From Haemophilus parainfluenzae (GTDB lineage: Bacteria; Pseudomonadota; Gammaproteobacteria; Enterobacterales; Pasteurellaceae), in assembly GCF_003252725.1 (NCBI RefSeq), contig NZ_QEPO01000001.1, forward strand, positions 1 to 64,000: a stretch of DNA of 64,000 nt, written 5' to 3'. The notes below the pieces were generated by a model, which was given only the letters and a program-made list of their open reading frames with translations, had not been told where the DNA came from and ran no database searches. Made by a program: the position numbers and the translations under genes. Positions 27,209 to 37,664 of the stretch are shown piece after piece (position 1 is the stretch's first letter; every line of letters begins with the position of its first letter).

Positions 27209-27694
27209 CTACTCAGTCACATGGAAAACTTGTTTTTCAAATTCGTGTTTACCGATTTTGACAGTCAGCACATATTTGCCGATTGGATCTCGGTGGTCGA
27301 ATGTCCAGCAGTTCATCATGTATTTACCATTTTCTAATGTTGGTCTGGTATAAGTGATAGTATGGAGTTTTTTATTTGGTGATGACACCACTTTTGCATT
27401 CTCAATCGAACTAGTGAATTCACTTTGGGCTTGAGCTTTAAAGGTTTCACTTACCGTTGCTTTTTTACCAAAATTCCCCGTTGCTACCCAACATACTTTC
27501 TCAGTTTTATTAGAACGAGAGGTTTCTTTTTTATTTAAATCAGGTGATGGCTCCTGAGTTCTATCAAACACCGAGAGATAAATAGTGGGCTCATTTGCAG
27601 TATCTTTAGCTGTGTCTTTTGATTCTGGTGCTACAGCAAATGTGCCAGTTGAGAATAAGGTCGCAATTAAAGCGAATGTTGAGATTTTTTTCAT
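27209..27694 (-). CDS. Secreted protein of unknown function
   Basis: The 161-residue protein has a clear Sec signal (MKKISTFALIATLFSTGTFA, cleavage likely after residue 20) and a Lys/Thr/Asp-rich linker. The compact domain holds two cysteines (VCWVATGNF and MNCWTFDH) that may pair. I do not recognise a family. It is predicted periplasmic or exported. The nearest neighbour is ftsP, 27 bases upstream on the same strand, so it may be on the tail of that transcript. Confidence 0.75.
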   Translation of the reverse strand: MKKISTFALIATLFSTGTFAVAPESKDTAKDTANEPTIYLSVFDRTQEPSPDLNKKETSRSNKTEKVCWVATGNFGKKATVSETFKAQAQSEFTSSIENAKVVSSPNKKLHTITYTRPTLENGKYMMNCWTFDHRDPIGKYVLTVKIGKHEFEKQVFHVTE

Positions 27695-27720
27695 GTTAGA
27701 TTCCTTTTTATATCATTATT

Positions 27721-29130
27721 TTATTGAACAATCATTATACCAAGGCATCCCATATCTGCCAGCATTAAATTGGATGAGCCAAATAAGAATGGATGAGTAT
27801 TTGACGAAGGTTGTTCAAATTTTACTAAAATTTGTACTTTCTTTTTCACCCAAACCGTGTCTTTCCAGGCTAGCTCCGACACATCAACGTTGACATCATC
27901 TTGGCTTTCAATAACAAATTTAGCGCCTTGAATGGTGAAGCCCACAGGCAGCGAGCTGTTGATAATCCAACGTTCGACGGTGCCGACTTTAGCCGAAACA
28001 TCAACACGACGCGGGTCAAAACGTTGTTTATTGATTAAGCCATTCGTGACATCCAATTCAAAGGTGCGTTCTTGGGCGATTTTACTTTCGAGCATAGCCG
28101 TGGCATCAGTATTAAATTGCTCATTCATTTTTTTACTGAATGCGGAGATTTCACCTTGTGGTCGAAGTTCTAAAACGGTGTTATCTGCAAAATCATTACC
28201 TGAACTGAACACATTTTTGATTTTGTCAAAGATACCACGTTTAGCACCGGAGATAAGCGATACACCTTCTCCTTCGCTTAAATTGACTAACACTTCGGCA
28301 CGTTCTCCCGGTGCAAGAATGAGAGAATTAATCGCTTTACCTTGAGGTAGAAAACCTAAATCTTTCGCAATAAGTAACATCTCTTGCTCATTATCTAAAC
28401 GGAGATCATAGGCTCTTGCTAATGAAGCATTGAGCAAACGCAAACGCACCCAGCCTCGAGGGACATCAAGATAAGGCGCTTCTTGACCATTAACGAGGAG
28501 ACGATTACCGACAAAGTGCGGTTGATTTTGCTTAAATAATTGTAATCCGTCGCCGTTAAATTCCATATCTTGCAAGATTAATGGAATATCGTCCACACCA
28601 TATTTGTGAGGAAGTTGTGATTTTAGGCTTTGATCATCTTCAATCAACCACATTCCCACAATGCCGCGATAGGTTTGATAAGCCGAGTTCGCCAGGGTCG
28701 CAGAGCGATACCAGCAAGTCGCGGCAGGTTGGTCAATTGGGATAATGGGTGCCCAAGATTCCCCTTTTTTGAGGACTTTTGCAGCACCACCAAATAATTC
28801 ACCACTGGCTTGTAATCCCTGAATAGAGAGAGCAATACTTTGTGGCAAATTGTTGTGATAATTGAGTTTTGCAAAGGAACCCGATTTGATGCGAATAGTG
28901 GGGCCAAGATAATTGCCGTTAAAGCCCCATACACTGACACTATGGGAGCCATCTAACTTGTAGCCGGTTTCTTCCATGTTGAGAATAATTGGGCGGCCAC
29001 GTTTTGTTTCCATCAACGGAGGAATGGTTAATTTTTCACGGGATGCTGCTAATACCGATTGAGGTGTGGCAGCAAGTGCGGTTGAAATTGCGGTAGTTTT
29101 TAATAATTGGCGACGAGAAAGACGCAACAT
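27721..29130 (-). CDS. ftsP: Cell division protein FtsP (SufI), multicopper-oxidase fold
   Basis: The 469-residue protein has a Tat signal ([13 protein letters not shown]) and three cupredoxin-like domains (for example [13 protein letters not shown] and [11 protein letters not shown]). The usual copper-binding HxH motifs are absent, as in E. coli SufI, so no oxidase activity is expected. Family knowledge: FtsP stabilises the division septum in the periplasm under stress. I chose the ATG at 29130 because AAGGAAAA lies before it. It begins next to the plsC stop codon, so the two are co-transcribed. Confidence 0.9.
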   Translation of the reverse strand: MLRLSRRQLLKTTAISTALAATPQSVLAASREKLTIPPLMETKRGRPIILNMEETGYKLDGSHSVSVWGFNGNYLGPTIRIKSGSFAKLNYHNNLPQSIALSIQGLQASGELFGGAAKVLKKGESWAPIIPIDQPAATCWYRSATLANSAYQTYRGIVGMWLIEDDQSLKSQLPHKYGVDDIPLILQDMEFNGDGLQLFKQNQPHFVGNRLLVNGQEAPYLDVPRGWVRLRLLNASLARAYDLRLDNEQEMLLIAKDLGFLPQGKAINSLILAPGERAEVLVNLSEGEGVSLISGAKRGIFDKIKNVFSSGNDFADNTVLELRPQGEISAFSKKMNEQFNTDATAMLESKIAQERTFELDVTNGLINKQRFDPRRVDVSAKVGTVERWIINSSLPVGFTIQGAKFVIESQDDVNVDVSELAWKDTVWVKKKVQILVKFEQPSSNTHPFLFGSSNLMLADMGCLGIMIVQ

Positions 29131-29131
29131 A

Positions 29132-29854
29132 TTATTTTCCTTGTGCAACTTCAGCATCGAGTTCGGCGATGCGTTTTTCCATTAAATCGTGGCAGTAAGA
29201 AGCGAGTTCGCGCACATTGTCTTTTGTGTATGCTGACACATCAATTGGCTCCATCATTTCACAAATCACTTTACCGTTATCCCAACGATTTAAATCAATT
29301 TTGTTATGCGTCGTCGAACACACAACAGGCACGATTGGTACGCCAGCTGCAATCGCTGCATGGAATGCTCCTGTTTTGAATGGCAATAAACCACGACCAC
29401 GGCTACGTGTACCTTCAGGGAACATCCAAATTGACAGGTTGTCTTTATTGATACGACGAGCAAGTTCAGTCATGGTGCTGTGTGCTTTAGAACGATTTTC
29501 ACGATCTAGGAGAATATTGCCGGTTACCCAATATAAAATGCCGAAAAAAGGAATCCAAATTAGGCTTTTTTTACCTACACTTACCGTACGAGGTAATACC
29601 ATGTAAGAGATGGTCACCATATCGAAATTATTTTGGTGGTTACCGATATAAATACAACGCGGCATATTCTCTTTATTTTGTGGAAAGCGGTGTTCTACTT
29701 CTAAGCCAAATAAAGGGTATAAACGACCAAACCAGCGAGCCATAACGCCCACATTGCTTGGGTTTTTGAAACGAATAAAGGAATAGATCGTACCGAGCAC
29801 ACAAATTAAAATACAGCAAAGTGCAACGATGAGAATTCTGGCGATTTTTAACAT
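29132..29854 (-). CDS. plsC: 1-acylglycerol-3-phosphate O-acyltransferase
   Basis: The 240-residue inner-membrane enzyme makes phosphatidic acid. It has an N-terminal membrane helix, the catalytic HX4D motif as NHQNNFD, the substrate block FPEGTRSRG and the downstream VPIVPV segment. It is divergent from lpxH and directly upstream of ftsP. This order, plsC-ftsP with lpxH opposite, is known in Pasteurellaceae. Confidence 0.95.
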   Translation of the reverse strand: MLKIARILIVALCCILICVLGTIYSFIRFKNPSNVGVMARWFGRLYPLFGLEVEHRFPQNKENMPRCIYIGNHQNNFDMVTISYMVLPRTVSVGKKSLIWIPFFGILYWVTGNILLDRENRSKAHSTMTELARRINKDNLSIWMFPEGTRSRGRGLLPFKTGAFHAAIAAGVPIVPVVCSTTHNKIDLNRWDNGKVICEMMEPIDVSAYTKDNVRELASYCHDLMEKRIAELDAEVAQGK

Positions 29855-29941
29855 AGAAAATACCTAATTAAAATTTTTGGAAAGTATAGCAAATTACACA
29901 AAAATGTGTGCTAATCTAATGAAAAAAATGACGGAATAGTT

Positions 29942-30646
29942 ATGAAACCCATTTATTTTATTGCAGATCTTCATTTGAGCGAAACCCAGCCAGAATTAAC
30001 CGCACTTTTTAACGATTTTATGCAAAACAAAGCACAAGAAGCGCAAGCGGTTTATATTTTGGGGGATCTTTTTGATTTTTGGATTGGTGACGATGAAACT
30101 TCACCTTTAATTTCACAAGTTAAGCAGCGAATTAAAAATCTTACAGAAAAAGGCATTGCTTGTTATTTCATTCATGGCAATCGAGATTTTTTAGTGGGAA
30201 AAAAATTTGCTCAAGATTGTGGTTTAACGTTATTGCCTGACTATTATTGTGTTGATCTTTATGGCGTGAAAACCTTAATTTGTCATGGCGATACCTTATG
30301 TGTTGATGATGTGAAATATCAACAATTTCGCCGAAAAGTGCATCAAAAATGGCGACAAAGATTGTTTTTATGTTTGCCATTAAAAGTGCGGTTAAAAATT
30401 GCAGAAAAAATCCGCGCGAAGAGTAAACAGGATAAGCAATATAAGGCGCTGGATATCATGGATGTGAATTTAGCGTTTACGGCACAAACAGTGAAAGAAT
30501 TTGGCGTTAATCGGTTAATTCACGGCCATACACATCGAGAAGCCATTCATCAGGAGGAAACATACACGCGAATTGTGTTAGGCGATTGGCGAAAGGATTA
30601 TGCCTCAATTTTGGAAGTGACAAAAAACGGTTATCGGTTTATTTAA
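29942..30646 (+). CDS. lpxH: UDP-2,3-diacylglucosamine diphosphatase LpxH
   Basis: The 234-residue metallophosphoesterase of lipid A synthesis makes lipid X from UDP-diacylglucosamine. All metal motifs are present: [23 protein letters not shown], the conserved HGD (CHGDTL) and GHTHR near the end. It acts at the cytoplasmic face of the inner membrane. It ends in a terminator shared with the convergent glmS gene. Confidence 0.95.
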   Translation: MKPIYFIADLHLSETQPELTALFNDFMQNKAQEAQAVYILGDLFDFWIGDDETSPLISQVKQRIKNLTEKGIACYFIHGNRDFLVGKKFAQDCGLTLLPDYYCVDLYGVKTLICHGDTLCVDDVKYQQFRRKVHQKWRQRLFLCLPLKVRLKIAEKIRAKSKQDKQYKALDIMDVNLAFTAQTVKEFGVNRLIHGHTHREAIHQEETYTRIVLGDWRKDYASILEVTKNGYRFI

Positions 30647-30648
30647 AC

Positions 30649-30681
30649 AAAAAGCACAGGATTAAACCTGTGCTTTTTTGT
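30649..30681 (+). terminator. Terminator between lpxH and glmS
   Basis: AAAAGCACAGG / CCTGTGCTTTT is a strong stem followed by a T-run. It is flanked by A on the left, so it may act for glmS too. Confidence 0.88.
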
Positions 30682-30710
30682 ATTAAAACGTGCTAATTTT
30701 CAACCGCACT

Positions 30711-32543
30711 TTATTCTACGGTTACCGATTTTGCTAAGTTACGAGGTTGATCCACGTCGGTTCCTTTAATTAATGCCACATGGTATGACAATAATTGCAT
30801 AGGAACGGTGTAGAAAATTGGTGCAATAATTTCATTCACTTTTGGCATGGTGATAATTTTCATGCCTTCGCTTGGTGTGAAGCCTGCTTCTTTATCAGCG
30901 AACACATAAAGCTGACCACCACGAGCACGTACCTCTTCAATGTTTGATTTCACTTTTTCAAGTAATTCATTATTTGGTGCGACCACGATAACCGGCATGT
31001 CTGCATCGATTAAGGCTAATGGACCGTGTTTTAATTCACCTGCCGCATAAGCTTCAGCATGGATATAAGAAATTTCTTTTAATTTCAATGAAGCTTCCAT
31101 TGCGATAGGGTAGAACTCACCACGACCTAAGAAAAGTGCATGGTTTTTCTCTGCGAAGTCTTCTGCTAATGCTTCGATATCTTTATCAAATGCAAGGGCT
31201 TTTTCAACTTCAGCCGGAAGTGATTGTAACGCTTTTACAATTTCCACTTCTTGTTCGTTTGAGATATTGCCTTTTACTTTACCGATTGCAGTCACTAACA
31301 TTAATAATGCAGCCAACTGAGTGGTAAAAGCTTTAGTTGATGCCACACCGACTTCAACGCCAGCACGTGTCATGAATGCAAGATCAGATTCGCGTACTAA
31401 AGATGAACTTGATACGTTACAGATCGTTAAGGCTGCCATGTAACCTTTTTCTTTTGCTAAGCGAAGTGCGGCAAGAGTATCCGCTGTTTCACCTGATTGA
31501 GAGATAGTCACTAACAAGCTATTTGGGCGAGTGACAAATTTGCGATAGCGGAATTCAGACGCGATTTCGACATCACAGCTCACGCCAGCAAGTGCTTCAA
31601 ACCAGTAACGAGCAGTCATCCCTGCATTATAAGAGGTACCACAAGCCACAATTTGAATGTGTTCAACTTTTTCTAAAATTTCAGCTGCGCCATTACCAAT
31701 AGCATCCACAATCACGTTGTTATGAAGGATACGCCCTTCCATGGTGTTGATTAATGCATTTGGTTGCTCATAGATTTCTTTTTGCATGAAATGGCGGAAT
31801 TTGCCTTTTTCTGCTGCATCATTTTCAAGGTTAGACTCGTGTACTTCACGTTCTACTTTTTGACCATTCGCATCGTAAATATCCACGGTACGACGTGTGA
31901 TTTCTGCGATATCGCCTTCCTCTAAATAGATGAAACGACGAGTTACGCTTAATAGCGCAAGTTGGTCAGATGCCAGGAAGTTTTCACCAATTCCTAAACC
32001 AATTACTAATGGGCTGCCTGAACGCGCTGCCACTAAATGTTCTGGATGCTCACGATCTAGTACAACCATGCCGTATGCACCAGTAAGTTGTTTTACGGTT
32101 TTTTGGACAGCTTCAAGAAGATTTGAGGCTGTACGCATTTCCCAATTAACAAGGTGAGCAATTACTTCGGTATCAGTTTGAGAATTAAACACATAACCAC
32201 GTGATTTAAGTAATTCACGTAATTCTTCGTGATTTTCGATGATACCGTTATGGACAACAGCAAAGTTACCTGAAGTATGCGGGTGAGCATTGGCTTCAGA
32301 AGGTTCACCATGAGTTGCCCAACGTGTGTGCGCAATCCCTGTACCACCGATTAATGGTTTTACTGCAACGGCTTCATCAAGGGCTTTTACTTTACCTAAG
32401 CAGCGCACTCGGTGTAATTCATGGTTTGGATCCACAACAGCAACACCTGCAGAGTCATAACCACGATACTCTAAGCGGTGTAAACCATTAATTAAAATTT
32501 CTGCTACATCACGTTGTGCTACCGCACCAACAATACCACACAT
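30711..32543 (-). CDS. glmS: Glutamine-fructose-6-phosphate aminotransferase
   Basis: The 610-residue enzyme makes glucosamine-6-phosphate, the first step to UDP-GlcNAc. The N-terminal glutaminase starts MCGIVGAV with catalytic Cys2. Two SIS sugar-isomerase domains follow ([15 protein letters not shown] and [21 protein letters not shown]). The conserved C-terminal [13 protein letters not shown] is intact. It is 50 bases downstream of a DeoR-family regulator and probably shares its transcript. Confidence 0.97.
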   Translation of the reverse strand: MCGIVGAVAQRDVAEILINGLHRLEYRGYDSAGVAVVDPNHELHRVRCLGKVKALDEAVAVKPLIGGTGIAHTRWATHGEPSEANAHPHTSGNFAVVHNGIIENHEELRELLKSRGYVFNSQTDTEVIAHLVNWEMRTASNLLEAVQKTVKQLTGAYGMVVLDREHPEHLVAARSGSPLVIGLGIGENFLASDQLALLSVTRRFIYLEEGDIAEITRRTVDIYDANGQKVEREVHESNLENDAAEKGKFRHFMQKEIYEQPNALINTMEGRILHNNVIVDAIGNGAAEILEKVEHIQIVACGTSYNAGMTARYWFEALAGVSCDVEIASEFRYRKFVTRPNSLLVTISQSGETADTLAALRLAKEKGYMAALTICNVSSSSLVRESDLAFMTRAGVEVGVASTKAFTTQLAALLMLVTAIGKVKGNISNEQEVEIVKALQSLPAEVEKALAFDKDIEALAEDFAEKNHALFLGRGEFYPIAMEASLKLKEISYIHAEAYAAGELKHGPLALIDADMPVIVVAPNNELLEKVKSNIEEVRARGGQLYVFADKEAGFTPSEGMKIITMPKVNEIIAPIFYTVPMQLLSYHVALIKGTDVDQPRNLAKSVTVE

Positions 32544-32593
32544 AGTTTTTCCTTATTTACTAAAATTAAAAGTCTTATTTTTCTGACCGCACT

Positions 32594-33376
32594 TTATGCC
32601 ACATCTACACAAATTACTTCTACGCCTTGCGCCATTATGGCGTCTTTATCAGCCTGAGATAATTTGTTATCAGTAATCAGCACATCAATTTGCTGCCAGG
32701 TTAATTCCACATTTGGCATTTTTCTGCCAATTTTTTGTGATTCCACCATCACGATCACTTCGCGAGATACTTCAGCCATCACTTGGCTTAAGCGAACCAA
32801 CTCATTAAATGTCGTTGTACCACGTTCTAAATCAATGCCATCGGCACCAATAAATAATTGGTCAAAATCATAAGAACGTAGCACTTGTTCGGCAATATTG
32901 CCCTGGAAGGATTCAGAGCGTGTGTCCCAAGTGCCTCCCGTCATTAAGAGTGTCGGTTCATTTTCGAGTGAACGTAATGCGGTGGCCACCGAAAGCGAAT
33001 TCGTCATCACAACCAAGCCTTGCTTGCGATTAAGTTGTTTAATCAATGCAGCGGTTGTACTACCACTATCCACAATAATGCGATTGTGATCACGAATACG
33101 TTCTGCAGCTGCCTTTGCTAAGACTAACTTTCGTTGCGAAAGTTCATTATCTTGTTCTTCTTCGATGATTTCTTGTGGCATTAAAATGGCACCACCGTAT
33201 TTACGAAGAAGGAAACCATTACTTTCTAATGCAGTGAGATCTTTTCGAATCGTCACTTCAGAAGTGTCAAATAATTGTACAAGCTGTTCTACACTGACTT
33301 CACCTTGTTCTTGCAGTAGCTGCATAATGGCATGTCTGCGTTGTTGGGTATTTCGGTGTTGAATATTTCGTTTCAT
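32594..33376 (-). CDS. DeoR-family transcriptional regulator
   Basis: The 260-residue regulator has an N-terminal helix-turn-helix (RRHAIMQLLQEQGEVSVEQL then FDTSEVTIRKDLTALE). The C-terminal sugar-phosphate-sensing domain has IVDSGSTTAALIKQL, TNSLSVATAL, TGGTWD and FIGADGID. Its neighbour glmS suggests control of amino-sugar metabolism, with glucosamine-6-phosphate or a related ester as a plausible effector. That is inference. Related proteins include AgaR and GutR. Confidence 0.88.
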   Translation of the reverse strand: MKRNIQHRNTQQRRHAIMQLLQEQGEVSVEQLVQLFDTSEVTIRKDLTALESNGFLLRKYGGAILMPQEIIEEEQDNELSQRKLVLAKAAAERIRDHNRIIVDSGSTTAALIKQLNRKQGLVVMTNSLSVATALRSLENEPTLLMTGGTWDTRSESFQGNIAEQVLRSYDFDQLFIGADGIDLERGTTTFNELVRLSQVMAEVSREVIVMVESQKIGRKMPNVELTWQQIDVLITDNKLSQADKDAIMAQGVEVICVDVA

Positions 33377-33450
33377 TATTTATATTCCATAATAAGTTTC
33401 GGTTCGGAATTATATCGGCAAAATAATGATTGTAAAGCTAAAATTTAGGC

Positions 33451-33478
33451 AACAAAAAACCCTGACAAAGCAGGGTTC
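33451..33478 (-). terminator. Terminator after the HU gene
   Basis: AACCCTG / CAGGGTT forms the stem. The minus strand then reads T6 (AAAAAA at 33453-33459 on the plus strand). Confidence 0.82.
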
Positions 33479-33502
33479 AATTAAAATTCGTTTTAAGACC
33501 AA

Positions 33503-33775
33503 TTATTTGATTGCGTCTTTTAATGCTTTACCAGATACGAATGCTGGAACTTTAGATGCTGCGATTTTGATTTCTGCACCAGTTTGTGGGTTACGGCCAG
33601 TACGTGCTGCACGTTTGTTCACTTTGAATGTACCGAAACCGATTAATTGAACAGGTTCACCTTTTTTAAGGCTACCAGTGATAGCGGCTAAAGTAGCTTC
33701 TAATGCAGCTTTGGCTTGTTTTTTGTTTAATTCAGCTGCACTTGCAATTGCATCGATTAAATCTGTTTTGTTCAT
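33503..33775 (-). CDS. hupA: DNA-binding protein HU
   Basis: The 90-residue nucleoid protein starts [11 protein letters not shown], and has the HU signature [20 protein letters not shown], whose arm carries the conserved Arg, Asn and Pro residues that intercalate into DNA. It binds and bends DNA as a dimer. Gene order nudC-hemE-yjaG-hupA matches enterobacteria, except that nfi is absent here. Confidence 0.95.
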   Translation of the reverse strand: MNKTDLIDAIASAAELNKKQAKAALEATLAAITGSLKKGEPVQLIGFGTFKVNKRAARTGRNPQTGAEIKIAASKVPAFVSGKALKDAIK

Positions 33776-33912
33776 AAATTTGTACCTTCTGTTAAATTAA
33801 AATTGACTCTATTCAAATAAGCGTAGCTTTTAACTGCTACGGCTTGGGCAAGTCTAATCGAACTTGGCGGGAAATAAAAGCCCGATTTGCAAAATTTGTG
33901 ACAAATCTCACG

Positions 33913-34503
33913 TTATTGCTCAATTTTTATACCAATGTTGGAGATTCCCTCCTGTTTAATCTCGTTTCGGAGGGATAAAATCAAGTCTATATCGCGTTTT
34001 TCACAGTCTTTGAGTAAGCGATAGATTTGCCATTGAAGGTCTAGCTCCTCTTCAATTTCTTCGCGAGCTTTTAGCTCGGTTTCAGAAAGATCACGATTTT
34101 CTTGAGTTTCTAACAAAGAACAAACCGTACCTAACGAAATTTGGCTAATTTGAATCGCTTTTTCAAGTGTTTCGCCAGCGATAATAGCATGCAACAATTC
34201 ACCTAGCGCTTCACAAGCATCAAGAGCAGGTACCACACCAAAGAAGTCATATTCATTCACATCAGGAATAATCTCTTCGAGCTTCTCTAATTGGTTTTCG
34301 AAATTGATTTTCGCCCCTTTAACGGTTAGAAATTCCCACACTAAATTTAAAATGTTGTGATAGGTCTTTTCTGCTTGCTCCTGTTCGGTCATTTGACAAA
34401 ACAGCGCAAAATTTGGTGCCATGCGTTCGCATAAGCAGGCCATAAAGGTCAGATGTTGCCAGCTTTCAACATTTTCCAGGCGCTTGTGAATTGGATTTCG
34501 CAT
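33913..34503 (-). CDS. yjaG: YjaG family (DUF416) protein
   Basis: The 196-residue acidic helical protein matches the DUF416/YjaG family, whose members sit between hemE and hupA. It starts 11 bases after the hemE stop. Typical family blocks are LTFMACLCERMAPNFALF near residue 18 and the central VPALDACEALGELLHAI. The function is unknown. The conserved neighbourhood supports the assignment. Confidence 0.85.
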   Translation of the reverse strand: MRNPIHKRLENVESWQHLTFMACLCERMAPNFALFCQMTEQEQAEKTYHNILNLVWEFLTVKGAKINFENQLEKLEEIIPDVNEYDFFGVVPALDACEALGELLHAIIAGETLEKAIQISQISLGTVCSLLETQENRDLSETELKAREEIEEELDLQWQIYRLLKDCEKRDIDLILSLRNEIKQEGISNIGIKIEQ

Positions 34504-34514
34504 TTTTTTCTCGC

Positions 34515-35579
34515 TTATTTATGATAGGCTTTTGAGAATTCATGAATGGCATCCACGAAGATTTTTGGTGCACTTTCTGGCACATCTTGGTGGATTCCAT
34601 GACCTAAGTTAAATACATGGCCGCTGCCTTGTCCAAAATCAGCTAAAATTGACCGCACTTCTTGCTCAATACGCTCTGCAGGTGCATATAACACACTTGG
34701 ATCCATATTGCCTTGTAGCGCCACTTTATGACCCACACGCGCTTTCGCATCAGCCAAATTAACTGTCCAGTCTAATCCTAGCGCATCACAGCCTGTATTA
34801 GCCATGGCTTCTAACCATAACCCACCGCCTTTAGTAAATAAGGTTACCGGTACTTTACGACCATCGTGTTCACGAATTAAACCATCAACGATTTTATGCA
34901 TATATTGCAGAGAGAAGTCTAAATATTCACGATGACCTAATACACCGCCCCAGGTATCAAACACCATGACCGCTTGTGCACCTGCTTTGATTTGTGCGTT
35001 TAGGTATAAAATCACGGAATCCGCTACTTTATCTAATAAAAGATGTAAGGTTTGCGGTTCGGCATACATCATTTTTTTGATTTTATTGAAGGTTTTGCTG
35101 CTACCACCTTCAACCATATACGTTGCCAGTGTCCACGGGCTACCAGAGAAACCAATAAGTGGCACTTCGCCTTTTAGTTCGCGACGAATTGTGCGAACAG
35201 CATTCATCACATATTGAAGTTCGCCTTCAGGGTCAGGAATCGGTAAATTTTCGACCGCACTTTTGTTTTCAATTGGATGAGCAAATTTGGGGCCTTCACC
35301 TGCACCAAAACTTAAGCCTAAGCCCATTGCATCAGGAATAGTTAAAATATCTGAGAACAAAATAGCCGCATCTAAAGCATAGCGACGAAGTGGCTGTAAG
35401 GTAACTTCACAAGCTAAATCCGCATTGCGGCAAAGAGACATAAAATCGCCCGCTTCTGCACGTGTTGCTTTATATTCAGGCAAATAGCGTCCCGCTTGGC
35501 GCATCATCCATACGGGGGTCATATCCACAGGTTCACGTAATAAGGCTTTTAAATAACGATCATTTTTTAATTCAGACAT
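34515..35579 (-). CDS. hemE: Uroporphyrinogen decarboxylase
   Basis: The 354-residue enzyme converts uroporphyrinogen III to coproporphyrinogen III. It has the N-terminal signature [16 protein letters not shown], the [13 protein letters not shown] block with a catalytic Asp, [13 protein letters not shown] and VFDTWGG. I chose the ATG at 35579 because AAAGGAAAG lies before it. An in-frame start at 35630 would add 17 residues overlapping nudC. With hemN it indicates porphyrin synthesis. H. influenzae lacks this step. Confidence 0.96.
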   Translation of the reverse strand: MSELKNDRYLKALLREPVDMTPVWMMRQAGRYLPEYKATRAEAGDFMSLCRNADLACEVTLQPLRRYALDAAILFSDILTIPDAMGLGLSFGAGEGPKFAHPIENKSAVENLPIPDPEGELQYVMNAVRTIRRELKGEVPLIGFSGSPWTLATYMVEGGSSKTFNKIKKMMYAEPQTLHLLLDKVADSVILYLNAQIKAGAQAVMVFDTWGGVLGHREYLDFSLQYMHKIVDGLIREHDGRKVPVTLFTKGGGLWLEAMANTGCDALGLDWTVNLADAKARVGHKVALQGNMDPSVLYAPAERIEQEVRSILADFGQGSGHVFNLGHGIHQDVPESAPKIFVDAIHEFSKAYHK

Positions 35580-35589
35580 GGGCTTTCCT

Positions 35590-36384
35590 TTATTTATTTT
35601 GTTCCGCTTTACAAAGCTCAAGCGTAGCATTAATTAATTTGAGTGCGATAGTACCTGTTGGCGGTAATTCTGGCAAGGGGGCAGTACTAGAAAACCATTG
35701 TGCATCATGCAGTTCTGTTTCTTGCAGTTGAATTTCTCCGCTGTCGTAATCAGCTAAAAAGCCCACCATTTGTGAATTAGGGAATGCCCAAGGTTGGCTA
35801 CCGAAATAGCGAATATTCTTCACGCGAATACCAGTTTCTTCAAACACTTCACGATGAACGGCATCTTCGAAGGTTTCACCCACTTCTACAAAACCGGCTA
35901 GCGTGGTGTAAATACCTGCTTTGCCTGGCGTGTAATGGCGTTTATGGTTGGCTAATAAAATCTCTGTGCCACGGCGAACGGCGACAATAATCGAAGGGCA
36001 AATAACGGGATAAGTACGATAGCCACAACTTGTGCATTGAACCGCTAGCTCATCGTGAGTTTGTTCCGCTTTTTGACCGCACTTTCCGCAGAATTGGTGG
36101 GTTTTCAAAAAATGATTGATTTCCACGCCTCGGCTTAATAAATAAAAATCTTCAGTCGGTAAAGATAACAAACTCCGTAAGGAAAGGTATTCTCGTTCAT
36201 CTTGATCATTTTCTGCCACAAGCCATAAAGGTTGTGATTTCCATTTCCCGAGCAACATTGCTTTTTGCGTTGTGAGGCCGAGTTCCTTTGCTGTTCCGAA
36301 AGGCAGATCATTTTCCTGCCAATAAAGTGTCGATCCTTTGGTGAGCAGCCAATATCCCTGATCTTCGGGCTGAATTGCATTCAT
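35590..36384 (-). CDS. nudC: NADH pyrophosphatase
   Basis: The 264-residue Nudix hydrolase of the NudC type acts on NADH and on NAD-capped RNA. It has a four-cysteine zinc site (CGKCG...CTSCG), the Nudix box [20 protein letters not shown] and the NudC motif [12 protein letters not shown] chose the ATG at 36384, preceded by AAAGAG. It is 10 bases upstream of hemE on the same strand, the enterobacterial order. Confidence 0.94.
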   Translation of the reverse strand: MNAIQPEDQGYWLLTKGSTLYWQENDLPFGTAKELGLTTQKAMLLGKWKSQPLWLVAENDQDEREYLSLRSLLSLPTEDFYLLSRGVEINHFLKTHQFCGKCGQKAEQTHDELAVQCTSCGYRTYPVICPSIIVAVRRGTEILLANHKRHYTPGKAGIYTTLAGFVEVGETFEDAVHREVFEETGIRVKNIRYFGSQPWAFPNSQMVGFLADYDSGEIQLQETELHDAQWFSSTAPLPELPPTGTIALKLINATLELCKAEQNK

Positions 36385-36531
36385 ATTTTTCTCTTTTTGT
36401 TTCAAAAGTGCGGTCATTATAAAAGGGATTTTTCGGAAAAACGAATTTAATTTCTGTGATAAAAATAGCTAGTCAGTTTTAGTTGTGCTACAGTGGTAAC
36501 CTGTTTTTCTCTTTAAAATTAGGAATGACAA

Positions 36532-36987
36532 ATGTCTTTTTTCTCTTTTGCTTTTTTAGAAAATGCGATGTCTTTTGAAGGTTATTTTAAATATATCGCC
36601 ATTTTTGTCTCGTTAGGTGCATTGCTTGTGGTGACAAGCTTATATTTACGTCATCGGTTACAAACCAAATATCGCGATCTCAGTATTATCTTTCTTTTAT
36701 TAATTATTTTCTTGCTCGGTGTGCAATATAAGCAATATGAGCAAAATGAAGTCTATGCAGCTGATATCTCTAGCGTGGTGACATTTTTAAATTCGGTGAA
36801 AGATAGTCAAAATTTACAGAAAGAAGATATTCGTACCAATAGCCGTACATTAATGAACGGCATGATTTTAAATATTCGGGATCAGTATTTCGAAGTCCAT
36901 TTTAATAATGATTTTTCAGCGTATACCTTATCCCCAATTAACTTAGTAAACCCTAATGTTACTGTGATTGATAAGGAGGATAAATAA
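36532..36987 (+). CDS. DUF3290 membrane protein
   Basis: The 151-residue protein has two N-terminal membrane helices (about 17-39 and 50-65) and a C-terminal soluble domain (about 75-150). It fits the DUF3290 family, which is known mainly from Firmicutes and is usually paired with a DUF421 gene, as here. The role is unknown. Its stop overlaps the next start by one base (TAATG). A Firmicutes-like pair in this genome suggests transfer. Confidence 0.8.
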   Translation: MSFFSFAFLENAMSFEGYFKYIAIFVSLGALLVVTSLYLRHRLQTKYRDLSIIFLLLIIFLLGVQYKQYEQNEVYAADISSVVTFLNSVKDSQNLQKEDIRTNSRTLMNGMILNIRDQYFEVHFNNDFSAYTLSPINLVNPNVTVIDKEDK

Positions 36988-37622
36988 TGGATGGCTACAC
37001 ATTATTAGGCTTGAAATTGGCCATGGGTATTATTGGACTGGTACTCCAAATTAACTTAATGGGAAAAGGTAACCTTGCACCGACTTCCGCGATGGATCAG
37101 GTACAAAACTATGTGCTAGGTGGCATTATTGGTGGTGTGATTTATAGCGATAGTATTGGGGTATTCCAGTTCTCTCTCGTGCTCGTGCTTTGGACATTAT
37201 TGGTTTTTACCCTCCGTTTTATCAAAAATCATAACAAATTAGTTAAATCGTTGATTGATGGTAAACCTGTTTGGGTGATTTCAAACGGCAAGGTAAAAAC
37301 TGCTGAATGTATGAAAAACAGTATTACTGCTAATGACCTCATGTTTAAGTTACGTGCTGCCGGTATTTATGAAATCAAAACGGTTAAACGTGCGGTATTT
37401 GAACAAAATGGACAACTTTCGATTATTCGATACGGTGATGATGATTTACGTTATCCATTAATTATTGATGGACAATTAGATGATGATGTTTTAGAAATTA
37501 TTGATCGTGATGAAGAATGGGTTAAAGCTGAGTTAGAAAAACAGAACATGACGATTGAGCAAGTGTATATTGGCGAATACTTGAATGGTCAGTTAGTGGC
37601 ACATGTATATGAAAACAAATAA
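36987..37622 (+). CDS. DUF421 (YetF-like) membrane protein
   Basis: The 211-residue protein has three N-terminal membrane helices and a soluble domain with the DUF421 pattern. That pattern includes LVKSLIDGKPVWVISNGK, followed by ANDLMFKLRAAGIYEIKTVK and FEQNGQLSIIR. YetF-like proteins are inner-membrane proteins of unknown biochemical role, and several occur with spore or stress genes in Firmicutes. It is translationally coupled to the DUF3290 gene and ends in a shared terminator. Confidence 0.85.
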   Translation: MDGYTLLGLKLAMGIIGLVLQINLMGKGNLAPTSAMDQVQNYVLGGIIGGVIYSDSIGVFQFSLVLVLWTLLVFTLRFIKNHNKLVKSLIDGKPVWVISNGKVKTAECMKNSITANDLMFKLRAAGIYEIKTVKRAVFEQNGQLSIIRYGDDDLRYPLIIDGQLDDDVLEIIDRDEEWVKAELEKQNMTIEQVYIGEYLNGQLVAHVYENK

Positions 37623-37656
37623 AAAAGACCGCACCTTAAAAGTGCGGTCTTTTTTT
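37621..37656. terminator. Bidirectional terminator between DUF421 and tyrP
   Basis: AAAAAAGACCGCAC / GTGCGGTCTTTTTTT is a long stem containing an uptake signal (37640-37648) and a degenerate copy. A-run and T-run flank it, so it works for both convergent genes. Confidence 0.88.
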
Positions 37657-37664
37657 CGCTCATT

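Noticed and set aside
27721-29130. Functional multicopper oxidase
   Set aside because: The cupredoxin folds are present but the copper-binding His motifs are not, so FtsP (SufI) is the better call.
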